64,000 nt of DNA, taken from assembly GCF_031846485.1 (NCBI RefSeq), contig NZ_JAVRHQ010000003.1:62001-126000 (forward strand), read 5' to 3'. Below, piece after piece: positions 17,951 to 26,046 of the stretch. The notes under the pieces were generated by a model. It ran no database searches. It was not told the DNA's origin and saw only the letters and a list, made by a program, of their open reading frames with translations. The stretch is from Autumnicola tepida (GTDB lineage Bacteria; Bacteroidota; Bacteroidia; Flavobacteriales; Flavobacteriaceae). A program made the position numbers and the translations under genes. Positions within the stretch are counted from its first letter, which is position 1, and every line of letters begins with the position of its first letter.

Positions 17951-20776
17951 TTAAAACCGTATATAAAAGTTCATATAATACGTACTGCCGTTACCATACC
18001 AGTAGCGGGAACCAAACAGCGGCTGGTCCCGTTCATAATCTTCCTTCAGGCTTAAAAAATTGGCATTACGGGATTGCTCAAAACCTCCGGTTTTGTACAA
18101 TACATCAAAAATATTATTCAGGCTACAGAAAAATCCCAGGTAATAATCTTTGATCCGCCAGGATTTGCCGCCAATCGCATTTACCAGCATATAATCATCA
18201 AATTGTTCCTGCTTCAACATCTGCCGCGCCAGCTGTTCATCATAATTTAAAATAGCCAAACCATCAGAATCTGTCCTGAAATTTGCCGTTCTGCTTAACG
18301 GACTTACATCTGCAAAGCCATGAGAGAAGAAATTCACTGTAGTCCCAAACCACCAGTAATCCGGATCGCGGTATTCAAAGCCTATTTGCGCCGCACGTTG
18401 CGGGCCACCGGCAATCCTGTAATTCTTCAAATAGGATTCCCCATAATCCACAGCATCCTGAAAACTGCTGGAAGTGAGGTAAAGATTAGGGTTATTTGAA
18501 TAAATATATTGCCCGACTGCAGCTGCTGTTTTGAGTTTAATTGTGGAAGTCAGCTGACTTTCAGCGCCAAATTCCACTCCCAAGTGTTGTTTGTCTATTC
18601 CGGTCAAGACTTCCTGAACAAATGCTGTGGTTCCGGTTCTTCCCAGGCCGGAAAGTCCGTCCGCATAATAAAAGGAGATTTCGGTGGCATCAAGAATTTC
18701 AGCATAATAGCCGGTAAGGCGCAGGTTGAGTTTTGGTGAACGAAAGCGGTAACTTAAATCGGCAAATTGTAATTGTTCGCTTTCCAGGCCTTCCACAACT
18801 TCATTGTTCTGCCGGGAATTAGAGAAGGAATTCCGCAGATTTGGTGCTTTTGTGAAGTAAGCCGAATTTAGACTAAAAAGATGTTTCCCGGAGAATTTGT
18901 AAGTGCCGCCGGCTTTGAAGCCGAAATTGGTGAAATTCAAGGCTTCACTTTTATCTAAAGAGTTTTCCGGATATGTCCCATTTTGAAAAAGTCCGTTACG
19001 CTGATAAGCGGTTTGAGAAATATTTGAGGCAATAAAGAAGTCGGCCCGATTGAATTTAAACTGAATTTGCGCAAAAGCTTCAGCTATTTCCGCATTTAAG
19101 TCATAGTTATATTTAAACCGGTCTCCTTCCTCCACAATATTATTCCTATTCTGAAGGTCACTTTGAGCGGCATCTGCTTCAGAAAATGCGGAAGTTCCTT
19201 CCGCGAAAAAGTCGATGTCCAGATAACCTGTTCCACCTAAAAGATCTTTAACCGCCGCGTAATTTTCGCTTTTCAAAGAAGTATAGCTAGCCTTTGCATT
19301 AAGCTCAATATTTTCCCTAAGCCGTGCCGTAAGAATAGAATTAGCAGTAAGGGTTTGGTCATCATTACGATCTTCAGCAATAACATAAATAGCATTCCCT
19401 CCAGTAGCAGCAGAACCTAAATTTGCCGCGTATAAAGCCGGCCAGTCAATTTGCCCATTTTCAATAAAATCTTCACGGGCGCGATAAGCCGACTCGTAAT
19501 TGGCATTATCATCAAAACGTAGAAAATAACCAGGCAACTTTTGATAATAGGCAGGATCTGGATTTGCTCCACCGCCAATGTAACTTTCCTGGCCATTTAA
19601 AACGGCTAGATTAGTCCCGCCAAAGTCAATCCTGGAATTGCCCACGCTGCCAAACTGGTAGGACAGGTTATTGTTAAGCTGAACTTTTTCTGAAACCTGC
19701 CAAAAATGATTAAGCATAAAAACAGGTTCTTTAATTTCCCTAATCCTGGAATTACGGATTTTGCCATTCTGGTAGCCCCAGAAGGAATTATAGCGGCGAC
19801 CCTTCAGTTCAAAGACTTCTTCTGTATTTGCGGAAGATTTCCCGCGAAGATTCGGAGTATAAAAAGCGGTGAAATTGAGAGCGTGATTTGAATTCAACCT
19901 CTTTTCCACCGCAAGAAAAATGGAATTAGCATCGTAAACAGTCCCATCCGTATAGCCTTCTTCAGCAAACCTTCTGGAAACCGAAACTGAATACCACCAG
20001 TTTTTTGGCAATTCGCCGGAATTGTAGGTTCCCATTATCCTGCCGGTATAGCTCCTGTTCGAAGCAGCGTAAGAAATCCTGCCGCCTTCGCCATATTCTG
20101 AAGCCCGCATAATAATATTGGTGGTGCCGGCGGGGCCGCCAAAACTTACTTCGGAAGGGGAGCTGCCCATAGAAAATATCTGCGAACGCTGCACATCATT
20201 TAGTCCGCCCCAGTTACTCCATTGTGGCCGGCCATTGAAAATCTTGTTCATTTCAATGCCATTAATAAGCAATTTTCCCTGCTCACTATCGAAGCCCCTG
20301 GGCCGGAAAAAGGTGGCGCTAAAGTCAAAAGCCGCTGCATTCAGAAAAACATCTCGGGAGGCCTGTAATAGACCGGCAAGATTATCATAACTTCCCTCCT
20401 CTTCATTCAATTCATTATCTGAAAGGCTTATGGTGCTTATTTGCCGCTGCTCCTCAGTAAAATTGGGAATAAGTAAAATGAGGTCCAGGTTTTTAGGAGC
20501 ATTCTCAATCACTATTGGAATACGCTGAATCTCGTAACCGGATTTTGTAAAAACCAGCACCTGGTTTCCCAGGGGAAGTTCTTCAGAATTAAAAATAAAA
20601 TGACCTGCGGCATCAGTTTCTGTTTCCAGAAAAGTACCTTCAATTAAAACATTTATTAAATTTAAAGCTTCCAGCGTGTAGCTATCTGCCACACTACCTT
20701 CTATTGAAGCTGACTGCGAAGTTGAAATGTAGGGAAACCAATTAAGCAGCAGAATCAGAATTATATTTTTTCCCAT
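17951..20776 (-). CDS. TonB-dependent receptor with carboxypeptidase-regulatory N-domain
   Basis: A 941-residue outer membrane receptor. A signal peptide (LILLLNWFPYISTSQS) is followed by a CarboxypepD_reg-like beta domain (about residues 23-110; SIEGSVADSYTLEALNLINVLIEG), a plug (about 120-230; RGFDSEQGKLLINGIEMNKIFNGRPQWSNWGGLNDV) and a 22-strand-type barrel ending in YYMNFYIRF with a terminal Phe. No SusD gene is adjacent; the downstream gene is the DUF5689 lipoprotein and the divergent neighbour is an exported EEP-family nuclease or phosphatase. The ligand is unknown; I infer a nucleic-acid breakdown product or phosphorus compound from the neighbours. Confidence 0.9.
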   Translation of the reverse strand: MGKNIILILLLNWFPYISTSQSASIEGSVADSYTLEALNLINVLIEGTFLETETDAAGHFIFNSEELPLGNQVLVFTKSGYEIQRIPIVIENAPKNLDLILLIPNFTEEQRQISTISLSDNELNEEEGSYDNLAGLLQASRDVFLNAAAFDFSATFFRPRGFDSEQGKLLINGIEMNKIFNGRPQWSNWGGLNDVQRSQIFSMGSSPSEVSFGGPAGTTNIIMRASEYGEGGRISYAASNRSYTGRIMGTYNSGELPKNWWYSVSVSRRFAEEGYTDGTVYDANSIFLAVEKRLNSNHALNFTAFYTPNLRGKSSANTEEVFELKGRRYNSFWGYQNGKIRNSRIREIKEPVFMLNHFWQVSEKVQLNNNLSYQFGSVGNSRIDFGGTNLAVLNGQESYIGGGANPDPAYYQKLPGYFLRFDDNANYESAYRAREDFIENGQIDWPALYAANLGSAATGGNAIYVIAEDRNDDQTLTANSILTARLRENIELNAKASYTSLKSENYAAVKDLLGGTGYLDIDFFAEGTSAFSEADAAQSDLQNRNNIVEEGDRFKYNYDLNAEIAEAFAQIQFKFNRADFFIASNISQTAYQRNGLFQNGTYPENSLDKSEALNFTNFGFKAGGTYKFSGKHLFSLNSAYFTKAPNLRNSFSNSRQNNEVVEGLESEQLQFADLSYRFRSPKLNLRLTGYYAEILDATEISFYYADGLSGLGRTGTTAFVQEVLTGIDKQHLGVEFGAESQLTSTIKLKTAAAVGQYIYSNNPNLYLTSSSFQDAVDYGESYLKNYRIAGGPQRAAQIGFEYRDPDYWWFGTTVNFFSHGFADVSPLSRTANFRTDSDGLAILNYDEQLARQMLKQEQFDDYMLVNAIGGKSWRIKDYYLGFFCSLNNIFDVLYKTGGFEQSRNANFLSLKEDYERDQPLFGSRYWYGNGSTYYMNFYIRF

Positions 20777-20864
20777 TCATGCATAAAAAGCGAACGAATA
20801 TAAATAATTATTTCATATAACTTTCATACTTTCAACAACTTAAAAGCACTATTTTTCTTACTAA

Positions 20865-21962
20865 ATGAAAAAGCATAAAAGTCCATATTTCCTGGGTATT
20901 TTGATCATTGCCAACTTTTTTTCGGTTGAAATAGCCCGGGGACAGGAAAACAGATCTTACAAAATTTTGACCGTGGCATTCTATAATGTTGAAAATTTAT
21001 TTGATACCGAAAATGATCCATTGACTTTTGATGATGACCGCACGCCTACCGGAAAGGATTTTTGGACTGAGGAAAAGTACCGCGATAAAATTGCCAATAT
21101 AAGCAAGGTACTTTCTGAAATAGGCGCGGAAGTTACAGGAAGTTCCCCGGCAATTATTGGAATTTGTGAAATCGAAAACCTTGAGGTACTGGAAGCCCTG
21201 GTAAGTCATCCTAACCTCTCTTCGAAAGACTATGGAATTATTCATTATGACTCGCCGGACAGCCGCGGAGTGGATGTGGGGCTGCTTTATAGAAGGTCGA
21301 TTTTCACTCCGCTGAATTCCCAATCCCGAAGGTTAATGCTTTATGAAGCCGAAGATCCTTCCAAGCGTATTTATACACGAGACCAGCTGGTGGTAAGCGG
21401 GCTGCTGAATGGAGAAGAAACACACTTTATCGTAAATCACTGGCCATCCCGAAGCGGCGGCGAGGCAAAAAGTAGTTACCGGCGGGAAAAAGCGGCTTTT
21501 CTGAATAAACAGATTATTGATTCTCTTTATCAGGTAGATCCTTACGCTAAAATTATCAGCATGGGCGATTTTAATGATGACCCAACCAACAAAAGCTTTA
21601 AAAAAGTATTACAGACAAAGGCATCGAAGGAAAACCTACAATTTCAGGAATTGTATAACCCAATGGAAAAAATGCTGAAGGAAGGCCATGGAACTTTAGC
21701 CTACCGCGACAGCTGGAATTTATTTGACCAGATCATTTTGTCCCAGGCTTTAACGGACGATGATTTCAGCAGCTTTAATTTTTATAAAGCCGGAATTTTC
21801 AATAAAGAATATCTTATCACCCCGAACGGGCAATACAAAGGTTATCCATTCCGCAGTTATGGTTACAGTGGCTATACCGGCGGCTACAGCGATCATTTTC
21901 CTGTTTTTGTCTATTTGATAAGATCCCTATCCCCCTCTAACTCCCCCGAAGGGGGAGGATGA
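20865..21962 (+). CDS. Exported endonuclease/exonuclease/phosphatase (EEP) family protein
   Basis: A 365-residue DNase I-fold enzyme with an N-terminal signal peptide ending near ARGQ. Metal and catalytic motifs are in order: FYNVENLFDTEN (Asn41, Glu43), GICEIEN (Glu102), VNHWPSRSGG (His192), MGDFNDDPTN (Asp235, Asn237) and YSDHFPVFVY (Asp343, His344). The family cleaves phosphodiesters in nucleic acids or phospholipids; the exported, GSYSDHFPV-type group in Flavobacteriia is usually annotated as endonuclease. It is divergent from the TonB receptor with 88 bases between them. The last 12 residues (SLSPSNSPEGGG) are encoded by an intergenic repeat, so the native stop seems lost. Confidence 0.87.
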   Translation: MKKHKSPYFLGILIIANFFSVEIARGQENRSYKILTVAFYNVENLFDTENDPLTFDDDRTPTGKDFWTEEKYRDKIANISKVLSEIGAEVTGSSPAIIGICEIENLEVLEALVSHPNLSSKDYGIIHYDSPDSRGVDVGLLYRRSIFTPLNSQSRRLMLYEAEDPSKRIYTRDQLVVSGLLNGEETHFIVNHWPSRSGGEAKSSYRREKAAFLNKQIIDSLYQVDPYAKIISMGDFNDDPTNKSFKKVLQTKASKENLQFQELYNPMEKMLKEGHGTLAYRDSWNLFDQIILSQALTDDDFSSFNFYKAGIFNKEYLITPNGQYKGYPFRSYGYSGYTGGYSDHFPVFVYLIRSLSPSNSPEGGG

Positions 21963-22034
21963 CCCAGTCTCTCTGGCAGCATTCCGCCAATTTTTTAGCT
22001 CCCTGCCCTTCTGGAGAAGGGTCGGGGATGGGAA
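21926..22034. repeat. C/G-rich intergenic repeat with two hairpins, overlapping the EEP gene 3' end
   Basis: Two perfect small hairpins lie here: CTCCCCC-GAA-GGGGGAG at 21941-21957 and CCCTTCT-GG-AGAAGGG at 22006-22021, in flanks reading TCCCTATCCCCCTCTAAC and GGGTCGGGGATGGG. This matches the 'ccccatccccttctaactcccccgaaggggg' class common between genes in Bacteroidota. The first hairpin is inside the coding region of the EEP protein. Confidence 0.65.
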
Positions 22035-22035
22035 T

Positions 22036-22473
22036 TTAAAACCAGGCGGCCCAAGGAATTCGGGTCAATATAACCAATAAAGCCAGGGTGTAAAAAATAG
22101 CCAGGATTTTAAATTTAGGCCTGGAGGTAAGCTTTTTCTTGTGTTTGGAGTATCCAATAGTAATGAGTATAATGGCTATAAGCATCATTAACGGGTGTTC
22201 TACGTTGTACAAACGCAAAGTATCATCGGCCATAATACCTCCCATTCCTTCTTCTGCCCACATCCTAAAATATGGAGCAGTAAAATATAATAGAATTCCT
22301 ATCAGCAGCTGAATGTGCGAAACGATAAGTGTAAACAGGGCAATTCTAAAATTTGTTGCGCCATATTCCTTATTACTTGCAAAACCGATAATGGCGTTAA
22401 AAGTAGCAACAAGGAGCACAATTAGTACTAAATAAGCCCAATAAGAATGTATAAACTGAATGGTAGCGTACAT
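22036..22473 (-). CDS. Small four-helix membrane protein, cytochrome b-like
   Basis: A 145-residue protein with four clear membrane segments (LVLIVLLVATFNAIIGF, IALFTLIVSHIQLLIGILLYF, HPLMMLIAIILITIGY, ILAIFYTLALLVILTRIPW). Histidines at the start (FIHSYW), in helix 2 (SHIQLL) and at helix 3 (EHPLMM) could bind heme, and similar proteins are sometimes annotated cytochrome b in Flavobacteriia. No defined motif supports a firm call. It is downstream of the endonuclease I gene with a terminator between them, so it is probably a separate unit. Confidence 0.7.
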   Translation of the reverse strand: MYATIQFIHSYWAYLVLIVLLVATFNAIIGFASNKEYGATNFRIALFTLIVSHIQLLIGILLYFTAPYFRMWAEEGMGGIMADDTLRLYNVEHPLMMLIAIILITIGYSKHKKKLTSRPKFKILAIFYTLALLVILTRIPWAAWF

Positions 22474-22507
22474 GAGATAGTTTTTCCGGTAAATATACCT
22501 AATAAAA

Positions 22508-22533
22508 TAAAAAAGCCCCGGTGGCCGGGGCTT
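22508..22533 (-). terminator. Rho-independent terminator between endonuclease I and the cytochrome b-like gene
   Basis: A 9-bp perfect stem (AAGCCCCGG at 22513-22521 with CCGGGGCTT at 22525-22533) and a TGG loop. Read on the minus strand it is followed by TTTTTTATTTTATT. It ends the endonuclease I transcript. Confidence 0.88.
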
Positions 22534-22580
22534 GATTTATAAGCAAAAAAGAATTTTAGAATTCCAAACAGCTGGGGAAT

Positions 22581-24230
22581 TTATTCCCAACGGTTTTCTG
22601 CTGCCTGTCCACCCCATATAAGGGTTGCAAGATAAGGATTATCAATAAAAGGATTCCTGTTGCCCTGTGCACCTTCAATCACATTATTTCGCTGAATCTC
22701 GAAAGCAGAAACCGGATCTTCCCTGTTCCATTCAAGGAAAAGATCAAGAGAGCCTACTTCATCAAAAGAGTCGCCATAACTAAGATTTATATACATAACC
22801 ATACGGGCCACATCGCCACGCCAGTCATCTCCCGGGAACCATTTATTGCCATCTACTAACTTATAGCTACCACTGCCATCTGTGTAAGGATAATTTAACC
22901 TTTCGGAATTTAATTCAATATCGGCTACCCTCATATGGTGTAGATCGTTTTCAGCTATCTCATAATTGAGCTTAGACTGAGGATAGATATGTTCAGTATT
23001 AAAAGTTTCTCCTTCTCCTGGAGGTTCCTGGGTTTGAAATTCATCATCTGGCCTGCTTTCTCCAGAATACATTAAAATCACATTATCCGGATTATCTGGA
23101 TCGGCATCGGCATCATACAAATAATCATGCCTGTCTGTATAAGACAGCTGTGTAGTATGCATTTCATTTGTAAACTGAGAAAGGGACTGATAGGTAAGAT
23201 CTGCATCTGCAGAGAATACCATATCCTCATAATAATCTTCCAGTTCTGATGGAATATTAAAGCTTATCGCTTCAATGACGGAAACAGTAACTGTTGCGGT
23301 AGAACAGGTCGCTTCGGCATCGTCGTCACAAATAGTATAAGCAAAAGTATCTTCCCCTGTAAAACCGGAAGCGGGACGGTAGGTAACCGTTCCATCTTCA
23401 TTAAGAACTACAGTGCCCTGGCTTTGAGCTCCGTCTACTGAAGAGATTGTGGCATCATCAAGAAGATCATCATTATTTAACAGGTTACTAAAAGTCCTTT
23501 CAGATTTCGAGGCATCCATCACTGCGTTATCATCTTCTGCTGTTGGAGATCCAGTATCCTGAACAGTAACCATAATGGTAGCTGTAGAGCAATTAGGAGT
23601 TTCATCATCGTCACAAATGGTATAAGTAAAGCTATCTTCTCCTGAAAAACCTTCAGCAGGGCTGTAGATTAAATCTCCATTATCTTCTATAACAACTGAT
23701 GCGTTTGTACCCTCTGTATTTACTTCTGAAATAGTTGCATTATCAATTGCATCATCATTACTCATATAATTTTTTATAGTTAAAACCTTATCTTCATCAG
23801 TTTCATAAGTATCATCAACCGCAATCGGTTCTCCTGCATCCCCTACTATAATTGTTACTGTAGCTGTGGAACAAACATCTGCATTCCCAGGAATACAGAT
23901 AGTATAGGTAAAAGTATCATCTCCCTGGAAACCTTCTGGAGGCGTATAAGTATAGGTTTCGTCCCTGTTATCTTCAACCGTTCCACCTTCACTGGTATCT
24001 GAATCAAAAGAAAAAATCCTTGCGTTTCCCACCAATGCATCATTATCAAGCAACGCGTCTAAAATGAGCGGCATCCCTTCCTTCGCTGAAAGTTCATCAT
24101 CAACTGCATTTAATGTCTCATTTTCCTTATCTGATTGTTCGCCACCGGTAACCGAATCGTCACCACTACAAGAATTAAGGAAATTGGCTATAAAAATCAG
24201 CAAAAATAAATTTACAAATCTGTTCTTCAT
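22581..24230 (-). CDS. Lipoprotein endonuclease I with three Ig/cadherin-like repeats
   Basis: A 549-residue surface lipoprotein (lipobox FLNSC, Cys21, followed by SGDD). Three repeats of about 88 residues (roughly 42-129, 136-224, 231-319) each have the Big/cadherin-like pattern AxDDxxxT...YxPxxGFxGxDTFTYTICDD...STATVTV. The C-terminal catalytic domain (about 325-545) is of the endonuclease I / EndA type: FNTEHIYPQS (His414), DLHHM (431-432), RGDVARMVMY, then WNREDPVSAFEIQRNNVIEGAQGNRNPFID. That family cleaves DNA (some also RNA) non-specifically outside the cell. It lies downstream of a TonB receptor and repeat lipoprotein, and near an exported EEP enzyme. Confidence 0.92.
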   Translation of the reverse strand: MKNRFVNLFLLIFIANFLNSCSGDDSVTGGEQSDKENETLNAVDDELSAKEGMPLILDALLDNDALVGNARIFSFDSDTSEGGTVEDNRDETYTYTPPEGFQGDDTFTYTICIPGNADVCSTATVTIIVGDAGEPIAVDDTYETDEDKVLTIKNYMSNDDAIDNATISEVNTEGTNASVVIEDNGDLIYSPAEGFSGEDSFTYTICDDDETPNCSTATIMVTVQDTGSPTAEDDNAVMDASKSERTFSNLLNNDDLLDDATISSVDGAQSQGTVVLNEDGTVTYRPASGFTGEDTFAYTICDDDAEATCSTATVTVSVIEAISFNIPSELEDYYEDMVFSADADLTYQSLSQFTNEMHTTQLSYTDRHDYLYDADADPDNPDNVILMYSGESRPDDEFQTQEPPGEGETFNTEHIYPQSKLNYEIAENDLHHMRVADIELNSERLNYPYTDGSGSYKLVDGNKWFPGDDWRGDVARMVMYINLSYGDSFDEVGSLDLFLEWNREDPVSAFEIQRNNVIEGAQGNRNPFIDNPYLATLIWGGQAAENRWE

Positions 24231-24250
24231 ACTTAATTATTTTAAAGCAT

Positions 24251-24288
24251 TTAGCCTCTTACCTTAAAATTAAAAGGTAAGAGGCTAA
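24251..24288 (-). terminator. Strong hairpin between the repeat lipoprotein and the endonuclease I gene
   Basis: A perfect 15-bp stem (TTAGCCTCTTACCTT at 24251-24265, AAGGTAAGAGGCTAA at 24274-24288) with an 8-base AT loop. It lies between the stop of the 572-residue lipoprotein (24317) and the start of endonuclease I (24230). The following T-run is weak, so it may be a terminator, an attenuator or an mRNA-stabilising end. Confidence 0.65.
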
Positions 24289-24316
24289 AACTATAACTAT
24301 ATACTATTTATTAATT

Positions 24317-26035
24317 TTAATCCTCTACAAACCTAACCCAATTACCCGCATCGTTTTTAATTAGAGTAATAGTTTCGGTTATATTACTTCCATTATAAAC
24401 ATCGTAAGTGATCTCATACTTTTGACCAACTTCTGCATTAGGCGCTATTGAATTAAGCAGAATTATCATCGCTTCCTCAAGCATTTCATCACTCCAGTAG
24501 GCGGCATTACCGTTCCTTCTGTCAAAATTACTATAATTTTCCATACTGCTCACAGGATCTGGGTACTCATCTTCCAACGCAGCAGCTATAGTTCCATAAT
24601 CTGATCCTGTCAAAGAATATTTTATAGTATTATCCGGAACCCAAACACCATCCGTTTTTGCAAATTGTAGTGTAGCTTCTATTACTTGAGGAACACCTAA
24701 CCATTCCCCATCCTGCAATGTAAATAAAGTATATCTTATACTTTCCTCACTATCCAAATTATATGCCACCACTGCCGAACTACCACTTAAAGCATATGGA
24801 TAGAGTCTTCCAAGGTAAATTCCAATTTTATATAAAGCTTCTTCCTCATCATCAAAGATAGGCTCCGACTGGCCCATTTCGGTATAATTCTCAGAAGTTA
24901 AAGTTATAGGCATGTTCCAGGAATCTCCGGTATATGCAAAAACGTTTGTAGTTTCAACCGTTGCTACAGGAACAGGATTAGTATTTATAATGTATTCATC
25001 TCCCTCCTTTATAACGGAAATCATACCGGTACCAGATGAACCACTATAAGTAGCATAACTTACCTCGAACATGGCGCCTTCCTCTGCATCTTCAAAATTT
25101 TCAGATAATACTACATTTAACGCTTCAAGAATCATAACTTCATTCCAATACGCTGGATTCCCATTTCTAATATCGAAATTGTTATAATTTGCAGCACTTG
25201 AAGCTGGTTCAGGATACTCATCCGCAAATCTTTCACCAATTAAGTCGAAGTCTGCATCAGTTATTTCGTAGGAGGTAACTCCAGCGGCAGGAACATATTT
25301 ATTACCATTAAATTCAACTGTCATACTTTCTGTCCCAGCGCTGCCATCAAAAATAGCATAACTTACATTGTAAGGTTGGCCTTCAACATTTTCGAGGTTT
25401 TCCAAAAGAACAACATTAATAGCTTCCAGAATCATATCATTACTCCAGTAAGCATCAGTACCTTCCCTCCGGTCAAAATTGCTGTAATTAGCAGCACTTG
25501 AAGCAGCATCAGGGTAAGTGTCACCTAACTCCTCTTCTATAAGATCAAAATCTTCTGCGCTAATGTCAAAAGTAATTTCATTAGCTACTGCATTATAGGT
25601 AAGTTCCACAATATCCCCATTTTCAGCACCTTCAAATTTGTACTCAAGAAAATCTTGTACTTTTGAGGTTGAGACAAAGTATCCCACTTCATTCTCTACA
25701 GCGGCGTAATCTTCTTCTGTAACTGAATATTCAGTGGGTACAATTGGATCATAGACATTAAATGAGGTAATTATAGAAGTTCCATTTTGATAAACAGGAA
25801 ATGCATTATTCAATACATCCGGAACTAATGTTTGTGCCTGTTCATAACTGTTGAAACCTTCGGTAGCATCGATCCCTACAGCCTCATAATCCTCTTCAGC
25901 TAAGGTATAACTTGCTTCTCCAGCAGTTAAAGTGTTATCGATTACTTCATTTGCCTCTGCCTGGAGATCATCCATAGGCTCGCAGGAAAACAAAGCAGTT
26001 CCTAGTAAAGCGAATATTAAATATACTTTTTTCAT
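24317..26035 (-). CDS. Repeat-containing lipoprotein of unknown family, partner of a TonB receptor
   Basis: A 572-residue lipoprotein (lipobox ALFSC, Cys18). I do not recognise a named family. It contains three repeats of about 90 residues (roughly 157-247, 257-349, 474-568) with the shared core DFDLI...YPDxASSAANYSNFDRR.G...YWS..MILEA.NVVL, then V.Y..Y.GS.GT. A shorter motif like YxLTEEDYxAV occurs six times (about 43, 104, 156, 257, 378, 472). The protein is very acidic. Its start codon lies 12 bases after the stop of the upstream TonB receptor gene, so the two are one operon and it is the likely surface ligand-binding subunit. No SusD features are present. Confidence 0.8.
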   Translation of the reverse strand: MKKVYLIFALLGTALFSCEPMDDLQAEANEVIDNTLTAGEASYTLAEEDYEAVGIDATEGFNSYEQAQTLVPDVLNNAFPVYQNGTSIITSFNVYDPIVPTEYSVTEEDYAAVENEVGYFVSTSKVQDFLEYKFEGAENGDIVELTYNAVANEITFDISAEDFDLIEEELGDTYPDAASSAANYSNFDRREGTDAYWSNDMILEAINVVLLENLENVEGQPYNVSYAIFDGSAGTESMTVEFNGNKYVPAAGVTSYEITDADFDLIGERFADEYPEPASSAANYNNFDIRNGNPAYWNEVMILEALNVVLSENFEDAEEGAMFEVSYATYSGSSGTGMISVIKEGDEYIINTNPVPVATVETTNVFAYTGDSWNMPITLTSENYTEMGQSEPIFDDEEEALYKIGIYLGRLYPYALSGSSAVVAYNLDSEESIRYTLFTLQDGEWLGVPQVIEATLQFAKTDGVWVPDNTIKYSLTGSDYGTIAAALEDEYPDPVSSMENYSNFDRRNGNAAYWSDEMLEEAMIILLNSIAPNAEVGQKYEITYDVYNGSNITETITLIKNDAGNWVRFVED

Positions 26036-26046
26036 TTTTATTTTTT

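Noticed and set aside
22036..22473. Ribosomal protein L27
   Set aside because: Some similar proteins carry that database name, but this protein has four membrane helices and no L27 sequence features.
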